Part shown: positions 1 to 8,145 of the stretch, in pieces
How positions within the stretch are numbered: position 1 is the first letter of the stretch
Layout: each line of letters begins with the position of its first letter
Source: Desulfobacteraceae bacterium
GTDB lineage: Bacteria; Desulfobacterota; Desulfobacteria; Desulfobacterales; Desulfosalsimonadaceae
Assembly (NCBI GenBank): GCA_021737045.1
Contig: JAIPES010000016.1
Location: forward strand, 1 to 39,041
Direction of reading: 5' to 3'
Length of the DNA: 39,041 nt
The notes under the pieces: model-generated
Database searches by the model: none
What the model saw: only the letters and a program-made list of their open reading frames with translations
What the model was told of the DNA's origin: nothing
Made by a program: the position numbers and the translations under genes

Positions 1-147
1 AGGCCGACAGGCCGAGTTTTTGAAATTTTAGCGAAGGCATTTGATGAATCCGTAAACGGTCAGGAGCGAAAAAACTGGAACCCCGGCCGCCGGGCTTCCT
101 TCCTGCAAAAACAGCGGGCCCGGTAAAAAGCTTTTTACGGTGCCATC
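1..147. repeat. Dispersed non-coding repeat, copy 1 (truncated by window start)
   Basis: Positions 50-136 match 38957-39041 in the same orientation; by eye there are about six substitutions and one 2-base gap. The right end, 124-147, is a near-palindrome (GTAAAAAGCTTTTTACGG followed by TGCCATC). It ends in the CTTTTTACGGYGCCATC terminus also seen at 11618-11651 and 30569-30720. No plausible protein is encoded. Having the same repeat at both window ends suggests the window is bounded by repeats, for instance an assembly contig that broke at them; this is inference. Confidence 0.75.
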
Positions 148-274
148 ATTTATTACATGGGTTGCATTTCAGTGATAACATAACCATTTTCAGAATACAG
201 GCAAGACACAGACACAATCAAAGCACCCTGATCCACAGAGAAAAAAATCAGTCTTATAAGGAGGTGGGCCCATT

Positions 275-1141
275 ATGCGTACACGAAAACCCGCGTTTGC
301 CGGATCCTGGTATCCCGGGAATCCTGATGAATGCAAGCGCATGATCCGGTCGTTTCTGGAACAAAACCGCTTTGCCGAAGCAATTTCCGGTACCGCTGCC
401 GGCGGCATCGTGCCCCATGCGGGCTGGGCTTTTTCCGGGGACCTGGCCTGCCGGGTCATCGCCCATGTGCGGGGCGATACGGCAAAACCGGACCCGGACG
501 TGGTCATCGTTTTCGGCATGCACCTGCCGCCCGGAACCCGGCCCGTTATGATGACCCGGGGTGCATGGCAGACACCCCTGGGCGATATTGAAATCCAGGA
601 GCAGCTGGCGCAAGCCGTGGCCGAAAAATTTTCCTGTGCCATTGAGACCGCAGACAATTTTGTGCCGGAAAACACCATTGAACTCCAGCTGCCCTTTGTG
701 AAACATTTTTTCCCGGATTCCAGAGTTGTCACCATTGGCGCCCCCCCTTCCCAAACCGCCCTGGAACTGGGCCGGTTTGCGGCAGAAAAGGCCGCTGAGC
801 TCAATCTTTCAGCAAAAGTAATCGGATCAACGGATCTGACCCATTACGGACCCGATTTCAACTTCACCCCTGCGGGCACGGGACCGGATGCCTATCAATG
901 GGTGAAGACCCAAAACGACCGCCGGGTCATTGACAAAATGCTGGAAATGGACGGCCCGGCAGTGATAGAACAAGGCCTTTCCAATCAGAACGCCTGCTGT
1001 GCCGGAGCAGCTGCTGCGGCCATTGCCGCATCCAAAAGCCTCGGGGCCACTGCCGGGCACCTGGTGGGCTACAGCTCCAGTTATGAAAAAAATCCCGGCA
1101 GCACCTTTGTGGGATACGGAGGCATTGTTTACACCCGATGA
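275..1141 (+). CDS. amrB: MEMO1-family protein (AmmeMemoRadiSam system protein B)
   Basis: This 288-residue protein is full length for the MEMO1/AmmeMemoRadiSam B family, a fold related to extradiol dioxygenases whose bacterial role is not settled. The four residues corresponding to the metal site of human MEMO1 are present: His48 (VPHAGW), His83 (FGMHLP), His190 (DLTHYG) and Cys241 or Cys242 (NACCAG). The start has a strong ribosome site, AAGGAGGTG, at about 258-267. The stop TGA overlaps the ATG of the next gene, so the two are probably translationally coupled. The usual partners, AMMECR1 and the radical SAM protein AmrS, are not in the window. The family call is firm; the function is inferred only from the family. 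Confidence 0.9.
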   Translation: MRTRKPAFAGSWYPGNPDECKRMIRSFLEQNRFAEAISGTAAGGIVPHAGWAFSGDLACRVIAHVRGDTAKPDPDVVIVFGMHLPPGTRPVMMTRGAWQTPLGDIEIQEQLAQAVAEKFSCAIETADNFVPENTIELQLPFVKHFFPDSRVVTIGAPPSQTALELGRFAAEKAAELNLSAKVIGSTDLTHYGPDFNFTPAGTGPDAYQWVKTQNDRRVIDKMLEMDGPAVIEQGLSNQNACCAGAAAAAIAASKSLGATAGHLVGYSSSYEKNPGSTFVGYGGIVYTR

Positions 1142-2997
1142 TGGACAATGTAATGGAAAACTGGGAGAAGCGTACGGTTTCCCCGGAAAAGGTCCTTGCC
1201 CGGATCGAACCCGGCATGTGCATCTTTCTGAGCACGGGCACAGCCGAGCCCCGCACCCTGGTGCGGCATCTCATGGACTCGGGCATGGAAAATCTCCAGG
1301 ACCTGGAGCTGTTTCAGCTCCTGAGCTTCGGAGACGCCCTTTGCCTGCAGCGGCTCCAGAGCCAGAAATACCGGCTCAAGACTTTTTTCTCCGGCTGGGT
1401 GGCCCGGGAGGCCATCACCGCGGGCCGGGTGGATCTGATTCCCAGCCGGTTTTCCCGGCTCACCCGCCTGGTGGCCTCCAGGCGCATTCCTTTTGACGCC
1501 GCCTTTGTCCAGATCTCGCCGCCAAACCGGCTGGGCTACTGCAGTCTGGGCGTATCGGTTGACATCGCCCACATGGCCATCAGCCAGGCCGGGTTCGTGG
1601 CAGGAGAGATCAATCCGGACATGCCCCAGACCATGGGAGATTCGTTTGTACCCATGGATGCCTTTGACATGCTGGTTAAATCCGATGAGGCGCCCATTTA
1701 CTTTTCAAGGGCGGCCGTGGATGAAAATTTCGACAAGGTGGCCCAGAATGCCGCATCCCTGGTGGAGGACGGCAGCTGCATCGCCTTTTCCATCGGCCCG
1801 CTCTACGAGGCCCTGGGCCGCCATCTGCAAAACAAAAAAAACCTTTCCATTCACACGCCCATATTCACGGACGCGGCCATGGACCTGGTCAAAAGCGGGG
1901 CCGTGACCAACCGCAAAAAGGAGCATTTTCCCGGAAAATCCGTAACCTCCTATGCCATGGGCACAAGGGAGCTCTGGCAGTGGCTCGACTGCAATCCTCT
2001 GGTGGAATTCCAGGGGCTGGACAAGGTTTTCAACCCCATGCGCATCGGCCGGGACAGGCGCTTTATTGCCATTGTCCAGTGCCGCAGGGCCGATCTCACA
2101 GGCCGGATCGCCCTGCACGTGTCCAAAGGCAACGTGATCACGGACCCGGCCGAAGTGATTGATTTTTTCAACGGCGCTGAAATCTCAGAGGAAGGATTTT
2201 CCATATTTGCCCTGCCGTCGCGCAACCTTAAGGGCCAGTCCAATATCCTGTTTTCCATCGAGGAGATGCCAAACCAGCTCAATGTGCGCGAATCCATTGA
2301 TTTCGTGGCCACCGAGTACGGGGTGGCCAATTTAAACGGCCGCACCGTGCGGGAGCGGGCAATGGCCATGATTGAAATCGCCCACCCCGATGACCGGCTC
2401 AAACTGGTGCAGGAGGCAAAGGCCCAGAACCTGATTTACCCGGACCAGATCTTTCTGGCTGAAAGCGCTCATCTGTATCCCGCAGACATTGAAACCGTGC
2501 AGGTGTTTAAAAACGATCTCAAGGTCCGGTTCCGTCCCTTGCGCCCGTCTGACGAGGAGGAAATGCGCCGGCTGTTTTACCGGTTTTCCGACGAGTCGGT
2601 CTATTACCGGTATTTCACCCCGCTGAAAACCATGCCCCACTCCCGGATGCAGTCCTACGTAAACGTGGACTACTCCAAAGACATATCCATTGTGGGCGTG
2701 GTAGGCGAGCCCGGCCAGGGCCGGATCATTGCAGAAGCCCGTTACATCAAAGACCCGCACAGCCCGTACGGGGATATCGCCTTTATCGTTGATGAGCATT
2801 ACCAGGGCTACGGGATTGCCACCTACATGTACCAAAAGCTCATTCGCCTGGCCAAAGAACGCGGCCTGCAGGGCTTTACCGCAGACGTGCTGCCCGCCAA
2901 CAAATCCATGATGCGGGTGTTTGAAAAAGGCGATGCAGAGGTGAAAGCCGCCCTGGAGTCCGGCATATACCGTCTGACCATCCGGTTTCACGAATAA
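1138..2997 (+). CDS. Acetyl-CoA hydrolase/transferase-like domain fused to GNAT acetyltransferase
   Basis: The 619-residue protein has two parts. Residues about 1-430 resemble the acetyl-CoA hydrolase/CoA-transferase family: GTRELWQWLDCNPLVEF at about 276, then DLTGRIALHV and later EYGVANLNGRT. Residues about 460-619 are a GNAT domain with the acetyl-CoA loop YQGYGIAT. In active family members the segment before DLTG reads like SALEVDLTG, with Glu forming the acyl-glutamyl/CoA intermediate. Here it reads QCRRADLTG, putting Arg317 in that place, so CoA-transfer chemistry is doubtful. The GNAT half may be the working enzyme, with the N-terminal part binding acyl-CoA as a sensor, as in PatZ-type protein acetyltransferases (inference). 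The ATG overlaps the MEMO stop; a GGAGG lies 15 bases upstream. ATG 1141 is an equally possible start. Confidence 0.88.
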   Translation: MMDNVMENWEKRTVSPEKVLARIEPGMCIFLSTGTAEPRTLVRHLMDSGMENLQDLELFQLLSFGDALCLQRLQSQKYRLKTFFSGWVAREAITAGRVDLIPSRFSRLTRLVASRRIPFDAAFVQISPPNRLGYCSLGVSVDIAHMAISQAGFVAGEINPDMPQTMGDSFVPMDAFDMLVKSDEAPIYFSRAAVDENFDKVAQNAASLVEDGSCIAFSIGPLYEALGRHLQNKKNLSIHTPIFTDAAMDLVKSGAVTNRKKEHFPGKSVTSYAMGTRELWQWLDCNPLVEFQGLDKVFNPMRIGRDRRFIAIVQCRRADLTGRIALHVSKGNVITDPAEVIDFFNGAEISEEGFSIFALPSRNLKGQSNILFSIEEMPNQLNVRESIDFVATEYGVANLNGRTVRERAMAMIEIAHPDDRLKLVQEAKAQNLIYPDQIFLAESAHLYPADIETVQVFKNDLKVRFRPLRPSDEEEMRRLFYRFSDESVYYRYFTPLKTMPHSRMQSYVNVDYSKDISIVGVVGEPGQGRIIAEARYIKDPHSPYGDIAFIVDEHYQGYGIATYMYQKLIRLAKERGLQGFTADVLPANKSMMRVFEKGDAEVKAALESGIYRLTIRFHE

Positions 2998-3031
2998 TTT
3001 TTTCCCTTTATTGGCATTGGCGGCCGGCAGC

Positions 3032-3871
3032 ATGCAAAACCCCCTTGTTTCAGTGATCATCCCGGTTTACAACCGGCAGGACTTTATCGCCGATGCCGTG
3101 GACTCGGTGCTGGCACAAAAGTATGCGCCCTTTGAGCTCATTGTGGTTGATGACGGGTCAACCGATGACACGGCCCGGATCCTTTCGGCATACAGGAAGC
3201 GCATCCGTGTCATCCACCAGGAAAACGCCGGGGTGAGTGCCGCGCGAAACCGGGGTGTGCGCGCGGCCTCAGCCGAATGGATCGCGTTTCTGGACTCTGA
3301 TGACTACTGGCTTTCCGAAAAACTGTCCCGGCAGATGGCCTGGTTTGCCGAAAACCCGCAGATGCGCATCTGCCAGACAGAAGAATACTGGATCCGCAAA
3401 AAAAAGCGCGTGAACCCGGGCCGGCGTCATCAAAAAAAACAAGGCCATATTTTTGAGCCATGCCTTTGGCTCTGCCTGATCAGCCCCTCTGCGGTCATGC
3501 TGCACCGATCCCTGTTTGCGCAGCACGGGGGATTTAACGAGGCCCTGCCCGCATGCGAGGACTATGATCTGTGGCTCAAAATCACCAGCACCGACCCCGT
3601 GGGTCTGATTCCCACGCCCTTGATCGTCAAGCAGGGCGGACATGCTGATCAACTGTCGGCCCGGCCCGGGCTGGACCGCTACCGGATTGCCGCCATCTGC
3701 CATGTCATGGCCTCGGGCCGGCTCAGCCCCGGACAGTACCGGGCCGCTGCAGCCGCACTTTCGGAAAAATGCCGGATTTATGCCCAGGGATGCGAAAAAC
3801 GGGGGAAACGCAAACAAGCCGCCTGGTACCGGAACCTGGTCCGGGACCCGTCTGCCGGGGTTCGTTCCTAA
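3032..3871 (+). CDS. Family 2 glycosyltransferase
   Basis: This is a GT-A fold glycosyltransferase that transfers a sugar from a nucleotide-sugar donor; the acceptor is unknown. The N-terminus shows VSVIIPVYNRQ and LIVVDDGSTDDT, with the metal-binding DSDD at residues 88-91. EDYDLWLKI further on is typical of the acceptor side. Length is about 279 residues with no membrane segment. I chose ATG 3032 rather than the in-frame TTG 3011 because it directly precedes the conserved QNPLVSVIIPVY start. It follows the hydrolase/GNAT gene by 34 bases on the same strand and may be co-transcribed. No other polysaccharide genes are nearby. Its stop codon overlaps that of the convergent hrpA gene (3868-3871). 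Confidence 0.9.
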   Translation: MQNPLVSVIIPVYNRQDFIADAVDSVLAQKYAPFELIVVDDGSTDDTARILSAYRKRIRVIHQENAGVSAARNRGVRAASAEWIAFLDSDDYWLSEKLSRQMAWFAENPQMRICQTEEYWIRKKKRVNPGRRHQKKQGHIFEPCLWLCLISPSAVMLHRSLFAQHGGFNEALPACEDYDLWLKITSTDPVGLIPTPLIVKQGGHADQLSARPGLDRYRIAAICHVMASGRLSPGQYRAAAAALSEKCRIYAQGCEKRGKRKQAAWYRNLVRDPSAGVRS

Positions 3872-6800
3872 GTCATTCTCCTGATTTGCTGATACATCTG
3901 CTTTAGCCGCTTTTCTGAGACCGGGACCGCGGTTTTTAATTCCTGGGCAAACAAAGATACCGCAAATTCCTGGATCATCCAGAAAAAAGATTCCACCTGT
4001 TGGCGTTTTTCCGCGGATGCCGACTCATCCAAAGACCGGATCAGCTCGGTGAGAAAATTTTCAACCCCGGCCAGGCGCGCAGCCTTTGCCTTTTCCTTGT
4101 CCGGATCATTGATTCCCCGCTCGGCCCTTAGGCCCAACGCCTCCAGGTATCTTGGAAGATGGCCCATGGTCTTTGTATCATAGAGTTCAATGAAATTTTC
4201 CGGCACCAGTTGGGAGATCCGGGTGCGGATCTGCTCCAGAAGCCCGGGGGCCGGTCCGGCCTTTGAATGCCGGGTTTCAAAGCCGTGGATCTGCTGCCGG
4301 GTTTTATGATGGGTCTCAAGCACCCGGAGCACGGCCTTTTGAATCTCCATGCCCCTTTCCATGATCCGGTTGATGTTTTTCTCCCCGTGGGCGTAAAATT
4401 GCGCACGGGTCCGGATATTGACGGCAAACAGCCCGGCTTGAACCCTTTGCACCATCTGGTCAGCAACCGCGTCAGCACCCCCGAAATACACCGCCATGGG
4501 TTTTGCCGAAGCCGGCAGGGTCAGGCTGCGACGAAGGTGTTTGAAGGATTTGGCAAAATAATGGGCATACAGGCAGGCCACCCCGTTTTTATGGGTTTGT
4601 TCGGCCTGACTGCGGTTGTCGAGCAGCCGCAGATCCGCCCCGTTTCTCCCGGGCACCAGGGCCGGATACACCGGCCATGCCTGCCCGCCGGCCCCGGACA
4701 CGGATACGGTTTCGGGCAGATCCGGCAGGTCCCAGTCCGTGAGCCCCTGTTTTTCCCATTTTTGCCTTTCCTCCTGCAGGTCATCGGAAAGCCCCTCTTT
4801 TGCCGCACCCCGGCTCAAAACAGACCTGTCCCGGCCGGCGGCCAGTTCCTTTCCCTCCGGATCCACCAGGGAAAACCGGAGCCGGAGATGATCGGGCAAC
4901 TCCGCCTCGCTCCATGCGTTTGCCGGAATATCGACATGAAATGTATCATATATAAACCGGCTCAGACTCCCGGCAAGAGAATCGCGATACATGGGCATCT
5001 CGCTCATGATCCGCGAAACCGTCTCAGAAACCGGCACCAGCTGCCTGCGCCATTTTTTGGGCAGGTTGCGGATCAGGGCGGTGATTTTTTCCTCCAGCAG
5101 GCCCGGCACCACCCAGTCCGTGCTTTGTTTCGGCACCCGGCCGGCGGCTGAGGCCGGCACCCGGATGGTGACCCCGTCATCATCCCCCCCTGGATTAAAC
5201 GCGTATTCACAAAAAAACCGCTGCCCTCCCAGCCGGATCTGGTCCGGGTACAGGGCCAGCTCGTCTGTGTCTGCATCAGCGGCCATAAGATCCTGTTCAG
5301 ACATTTTTAAAAAATCGTCCGAACCCGCATCCCGAATCTTTTTTTTCAGGGTACGCATATCATAAACCCCTGAAAGCCGATCTTTGTAAAACGCCATCAT
5401 ATCGGCCTCACCGGCCAGCAACTCCCGGCGGCGGATGCGGTTTTCCCTGTCCCGGATCTGCTCGGCCAAAGACCAGTTATGGGTCATAAAGGGCAAAACC
5501 GTTTGCACATCCCCCTCGATCAGGGCGTTTCGGATAAAGATCTCTTCTGCCGCATCCGGATCGATTCTGCCGTATAACACGGGCCTGGCAGAAACAATGA
5601 TCAGCCCGTAGAGGCTGACCTGCTCGTCTGCCACCACGGCCTCGCGCTTTTTCTCCCACCTGGGGTTGAGATGGGTGTATTTGCACCTGGCCCCGCCAAG
5701 GGCTTCGAGCCAGGCCGGATCGATATTGGCACAGGTTCTGGCAAATTTCCGGGTGGTTTCCACGATCTCTGCGGCCACGATCCACTCACCGGCCCTGTTA
5801 AACAGACCTGAGCCCGGAAAGATCATCACCTCCTGCTGCCGGGCGGCCCAGTAAAGATTTTTTTCCCTGCGCCGGGCGATATTGGACAAAAAACCGCTGG
5901 TCACGGATTTGTGAACCGCGGTGTACAAATCGGAAAAATCCGGCTGCCCCTTTTTGGCCCCAGTCTTTTTTTCCTGGTTTTCGGGACCGGAACCGGACAG
6001 GGGCCGGACCTGGAGACCGGATTCGGCCAGCAGGTCCACCATCTGGTCATAGACATCAAACCATTCGCGCATGCGTTTAAATGAAAGATAATAATCCCGG
6101 CAAAAGCGTTTGAGTTCGCCGGCCCGGACCTTGGGCCGGATGTTTTCACTGTTTTGGGTACAGGCGCAAAACAGGTTGTAGAGGGTGATAAAATCCGAGG
6201 CCCGATCCACGAAAGCCGCCCGCGCCTGATCGGCCTGGGCCTCCTTGCCCTCGGGCCGCTCCCGGGGATCGATCACGGAAAGGGCTGCGGCCACCACCGT
6301 GACCGGGCCCAGACACCGGTTTTGGTCCGCCTCGATAAGCATCCGCGAAAGCCTTGGATCCAGGGGCATTTTGGCCATGATCCGGCCCTTTTGGGTCAGG
6401 CGCGGCATTTTGGCGGGCCCTTTTTTCCCCTTGGCCGGCTTTTCAACCGCCCCGAGTTCGTCGAGGATGTCAAAACCGTCTCTGATCTGTTTCTGCGGGG
6501 GGGCATCCACAAAGGGAAAATCCCGGATCGCACCCAGGCGCAGGGAAATCATGCGCAAAATCACCTCTGCCAGATTGGCCCGCAGGATTTCGGGCAGGGT
6601 GTAGACAGGCCGGGACAGGTAGTCCTCTTCGGAATAAAGCCGGATGCAGACCCCGTTTTGCACCCGGCCGCATCTGCCCATGCGCTGGTCTGCGCTGCTC
6701 TGCGATATCGGGGAAACCGGAAGGGCGGTGGTGCGGGTGACGGGATGATAGTGCGAGACCCGGGCCAGTCCCGTGTCAATGACGTACTTGATGCCCGGGA

Positions 6801-7893
6801 TGGTAATGGAGGTTTCAGCCACATTGGTGGCCACCACGATTTTTCTTCCCCGGGCCGGCTGAAATACCCGTACCTGGTCGGCTGCGGCAAGCCGGGCATA
6901 CAAGGGCAGGATCACGGCATTTTTGTATTTTCTGCCCTCAAGGATCTCGCATGTCTCGCGGATATCGCGTTCCGTGGGCATGAAGATCAAAACATCGCCA
7001 AAGGCAGACTCTTGTTCAATGCGGTCCATGGCCGCGGCAGCCGCATCCACGTAAGAATATTCCCCTGCCTCGCCGCCGGTATCCGCCGGGGGCAACCAGC
7101 GGACCTCCACCGGATACATGCGGCCGGAGACCTCAATGATGGGCGCATCTCCAAAGGCCTTTGAAAATTTTTCCGTGTCAATGGTGGCAGATGTGACAAT
7201 CACCTTCAAATCCGGGCGGGTGCGGACCAGGCCCCGGAGCAGGCCCAGGAGAAAATCAATGTTGAGGCTTCGCTCATGGGCTTCGTCCACGATCAGGGTG
7301 TCATATTCGTTTAAATACTTGTCCCCCTGGGTCTCTGCGAGCAAAACCCCGTCAGTCATCATCTTGATAACAGTCCGGTCGCTGACCCGGTCGGAAAACC
7401 GGATTTTGCAGCCAACGCCGGCACCGGTCTGCTGGCCGAGTTCTTCTGCGATGCGATCTGCCACGGTGACCGCGGCAATGCGCCGGGGCTGGGTGCAACC
7501 GATGCGTCCGTCAAGACCCCGGCCGGCCTTCAGGCAGAACTTGGGCAGCTGGGTGGTTTTGCCCGAACCGGTCTCCCCGGATATAATCACCACCTGGTGG
7601 GCGGCGATGGCCGCTGTTATTTCATCCTGCTTTTCCCATACAGGCAGATCCGGGTTGGCGGATATCTCCGGAAGATTGTCCATCCGCTGTTTCCGCACGG
7701 CAATGGAGGCATCAATTCGCTTTTCTGCGCGCTGAAGGATTTCTGCCGGATCTTTGGGCTTTTTTTTGCCGGCAGTGCCTTTTTCAATACGGCGGATTTC
7801 GCGCTCCACGGCATGCCGGTCGCAGTGAAGGGCGCGATCCATTTTTGACCGAAGCCGAAAGATTTGTTTCCGGATTTCTTGACTTGTGCTCAT
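3868..7893 (-). CDS. hrpA: ATP-dependent RNA helicase HrpA (DEAH box)
   Basis: A 1341-residue DEAH-box helicase, close to the usual HrpA length of about 1300. The Walker A segment SGETGSGKTTQLPKF is near residue 105 and DEAHERSLN follows about 100 residues later. The SATIDTEKFS motif and the QRMGRCGR motif VI are present. The long C-terminal region matches the HrpA-specific extension (DUF3418). Members unwind RNA using NTPs and act in mRNA processing and translation quality control. I chose ATG 7893 (MSTSQEIRK) over an upstream in-frame ATG at 7986, because the intervening residues look like non-coding leader and the helicase N-terminus starts here. It is a single gene divergent from the sensor kinase; the 252 bases between hold no promoter I would defend. 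Confidence 0.95.
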   Translation of the reverse strand: MSTSQEIRKQIFRLRSKMDRALHCDRHAVEREIRRIEKGTAGKKKPKDPAEILQRAEKRIDASIAVRKQRMDNLPEISANPDLPVWEKQDEITAAIAAHQVVIISGETGSGKTTQLPKFCLKAGRGLDGRIGCTQPRRIAAVTVADRIAEELGQQTGAGVGCKIRFSDRVSDRTVIKMMTDGVLLAETQGDKYLNEYDTLIVDEAHERSLNIDFLLGLLRGLVRTRPDLKVIVTSATIDTEKFSKAFGDAPIIEVSGRMYPVEVRWLPPADTGGEAGEYSYVDAAAAAMDRIEQESAFGDVLIFMPTERDIRETCEILEGRKYKNAVILPLYARLAAADQVRVFQPARGRKIVVATNVAETSITIPGIKYVIDTGLARVSHYHPVTRTTALPVSPISQSSADQRMGRCGRVQNGVCIRLYSEEDYLSRPVYTLPEILRANLAEVILRMISLRLGAIRDFPFVDAPPQKQIRDGFDILDELGAVEKPAKGKKGPAKMPRLTQKGRIMAKMPLDPRLSRMLIEADQNRCLGPVTVVAAALSVIDPRERPEGKEAQADQARAAFVDRASDFITLYNLFCACTQNSENIRPKVRAGELKRFCRDYYLSFKRMREWFDVYDQMVDLLAESGLQVRPLSGSGPENQEKKTGAKKGQPDFSDLYTAVHKSVTSGFLSNIARRREKNLYWAARQQEVMIFPGSGLFNRAGEWIVAAEIVETTRKFARTCANIDPAWLEALGGARCKYTHLNPRWEKKREAVVADEQVSLYGLIIVSARPVLYGRIDPDAAEEIFIRNALIEGDVQTVLPFMTHNWSLAEQIRDRENRIRRRELLAGEADMMAFYKDRLSGVYDMRTLKKKIRDAGSDDFLKMSEQDLMAADADTDELALYPDQIRLGGQRFFCEYAFNPGGDDDGVTIRVPASAAGRVPKQSTDWVVPGLLEEKITALIRNLPKKWRRQLVPVSETVSRIMSEMPMYRDSLAGSLSRFIYDTFHVDIPANAWSEAELPDHLRLRFSLVDPEGKELAAGRDRSVLSRGAAKEGLSDDLQEERQKWEKQGLTDWDLPDLPETVSVSGAGGQAWPVYPALVPGRNGADLRLLDNRSQAEQTHKNGVACLYAHYFAKSFKHLRRSLTLPASAKPMAVYFGGADAVADQMVQRVQAGLFAVNIRTRAQFYAHGEKNINRIMERGMEIQKAVLRVLETHHKTRQQIHGFETRHSKAGPAPGLLEQIRTRISQLVPENFIELYDTKTMGHLPRYLEALGLRAERGINDPDKEKAKAARLAGVENFLTELIRSLDESASAEKRQQVESFFWMIQEFAVSLFAQELKTAVPVSEKRLKQMYQQIRRMT

Positions 7894-8145
7894 ACGGCAA
7901 TTATTCAATGGTTGAGTTGTATCCCAAAAATACATGCAAGCCGATTTTTCCGGGCAAACCAACAAAAAACAGATCACATGCGGCATGCAAGGGCAACATA
8001 GCGAGCCTTTGGGGCAAAATCAAGGAACACCAAAAATTTCAAAATAAAAATAGATTTTTTCCACTTTTAAGCACCGGTAAAATATGGTAAACGGATGGTG
8101 CACAAAAAAGGCATTCCTGCATAATCGCCAATTCGGATACGCGCA

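Noticed and set aside
3011-3031. TTG start for the glycosyltransferase
   Set aside because: ATG 3032 is immediately before the conserved N-terminal strand; the seven extra residues show no conservation signal.
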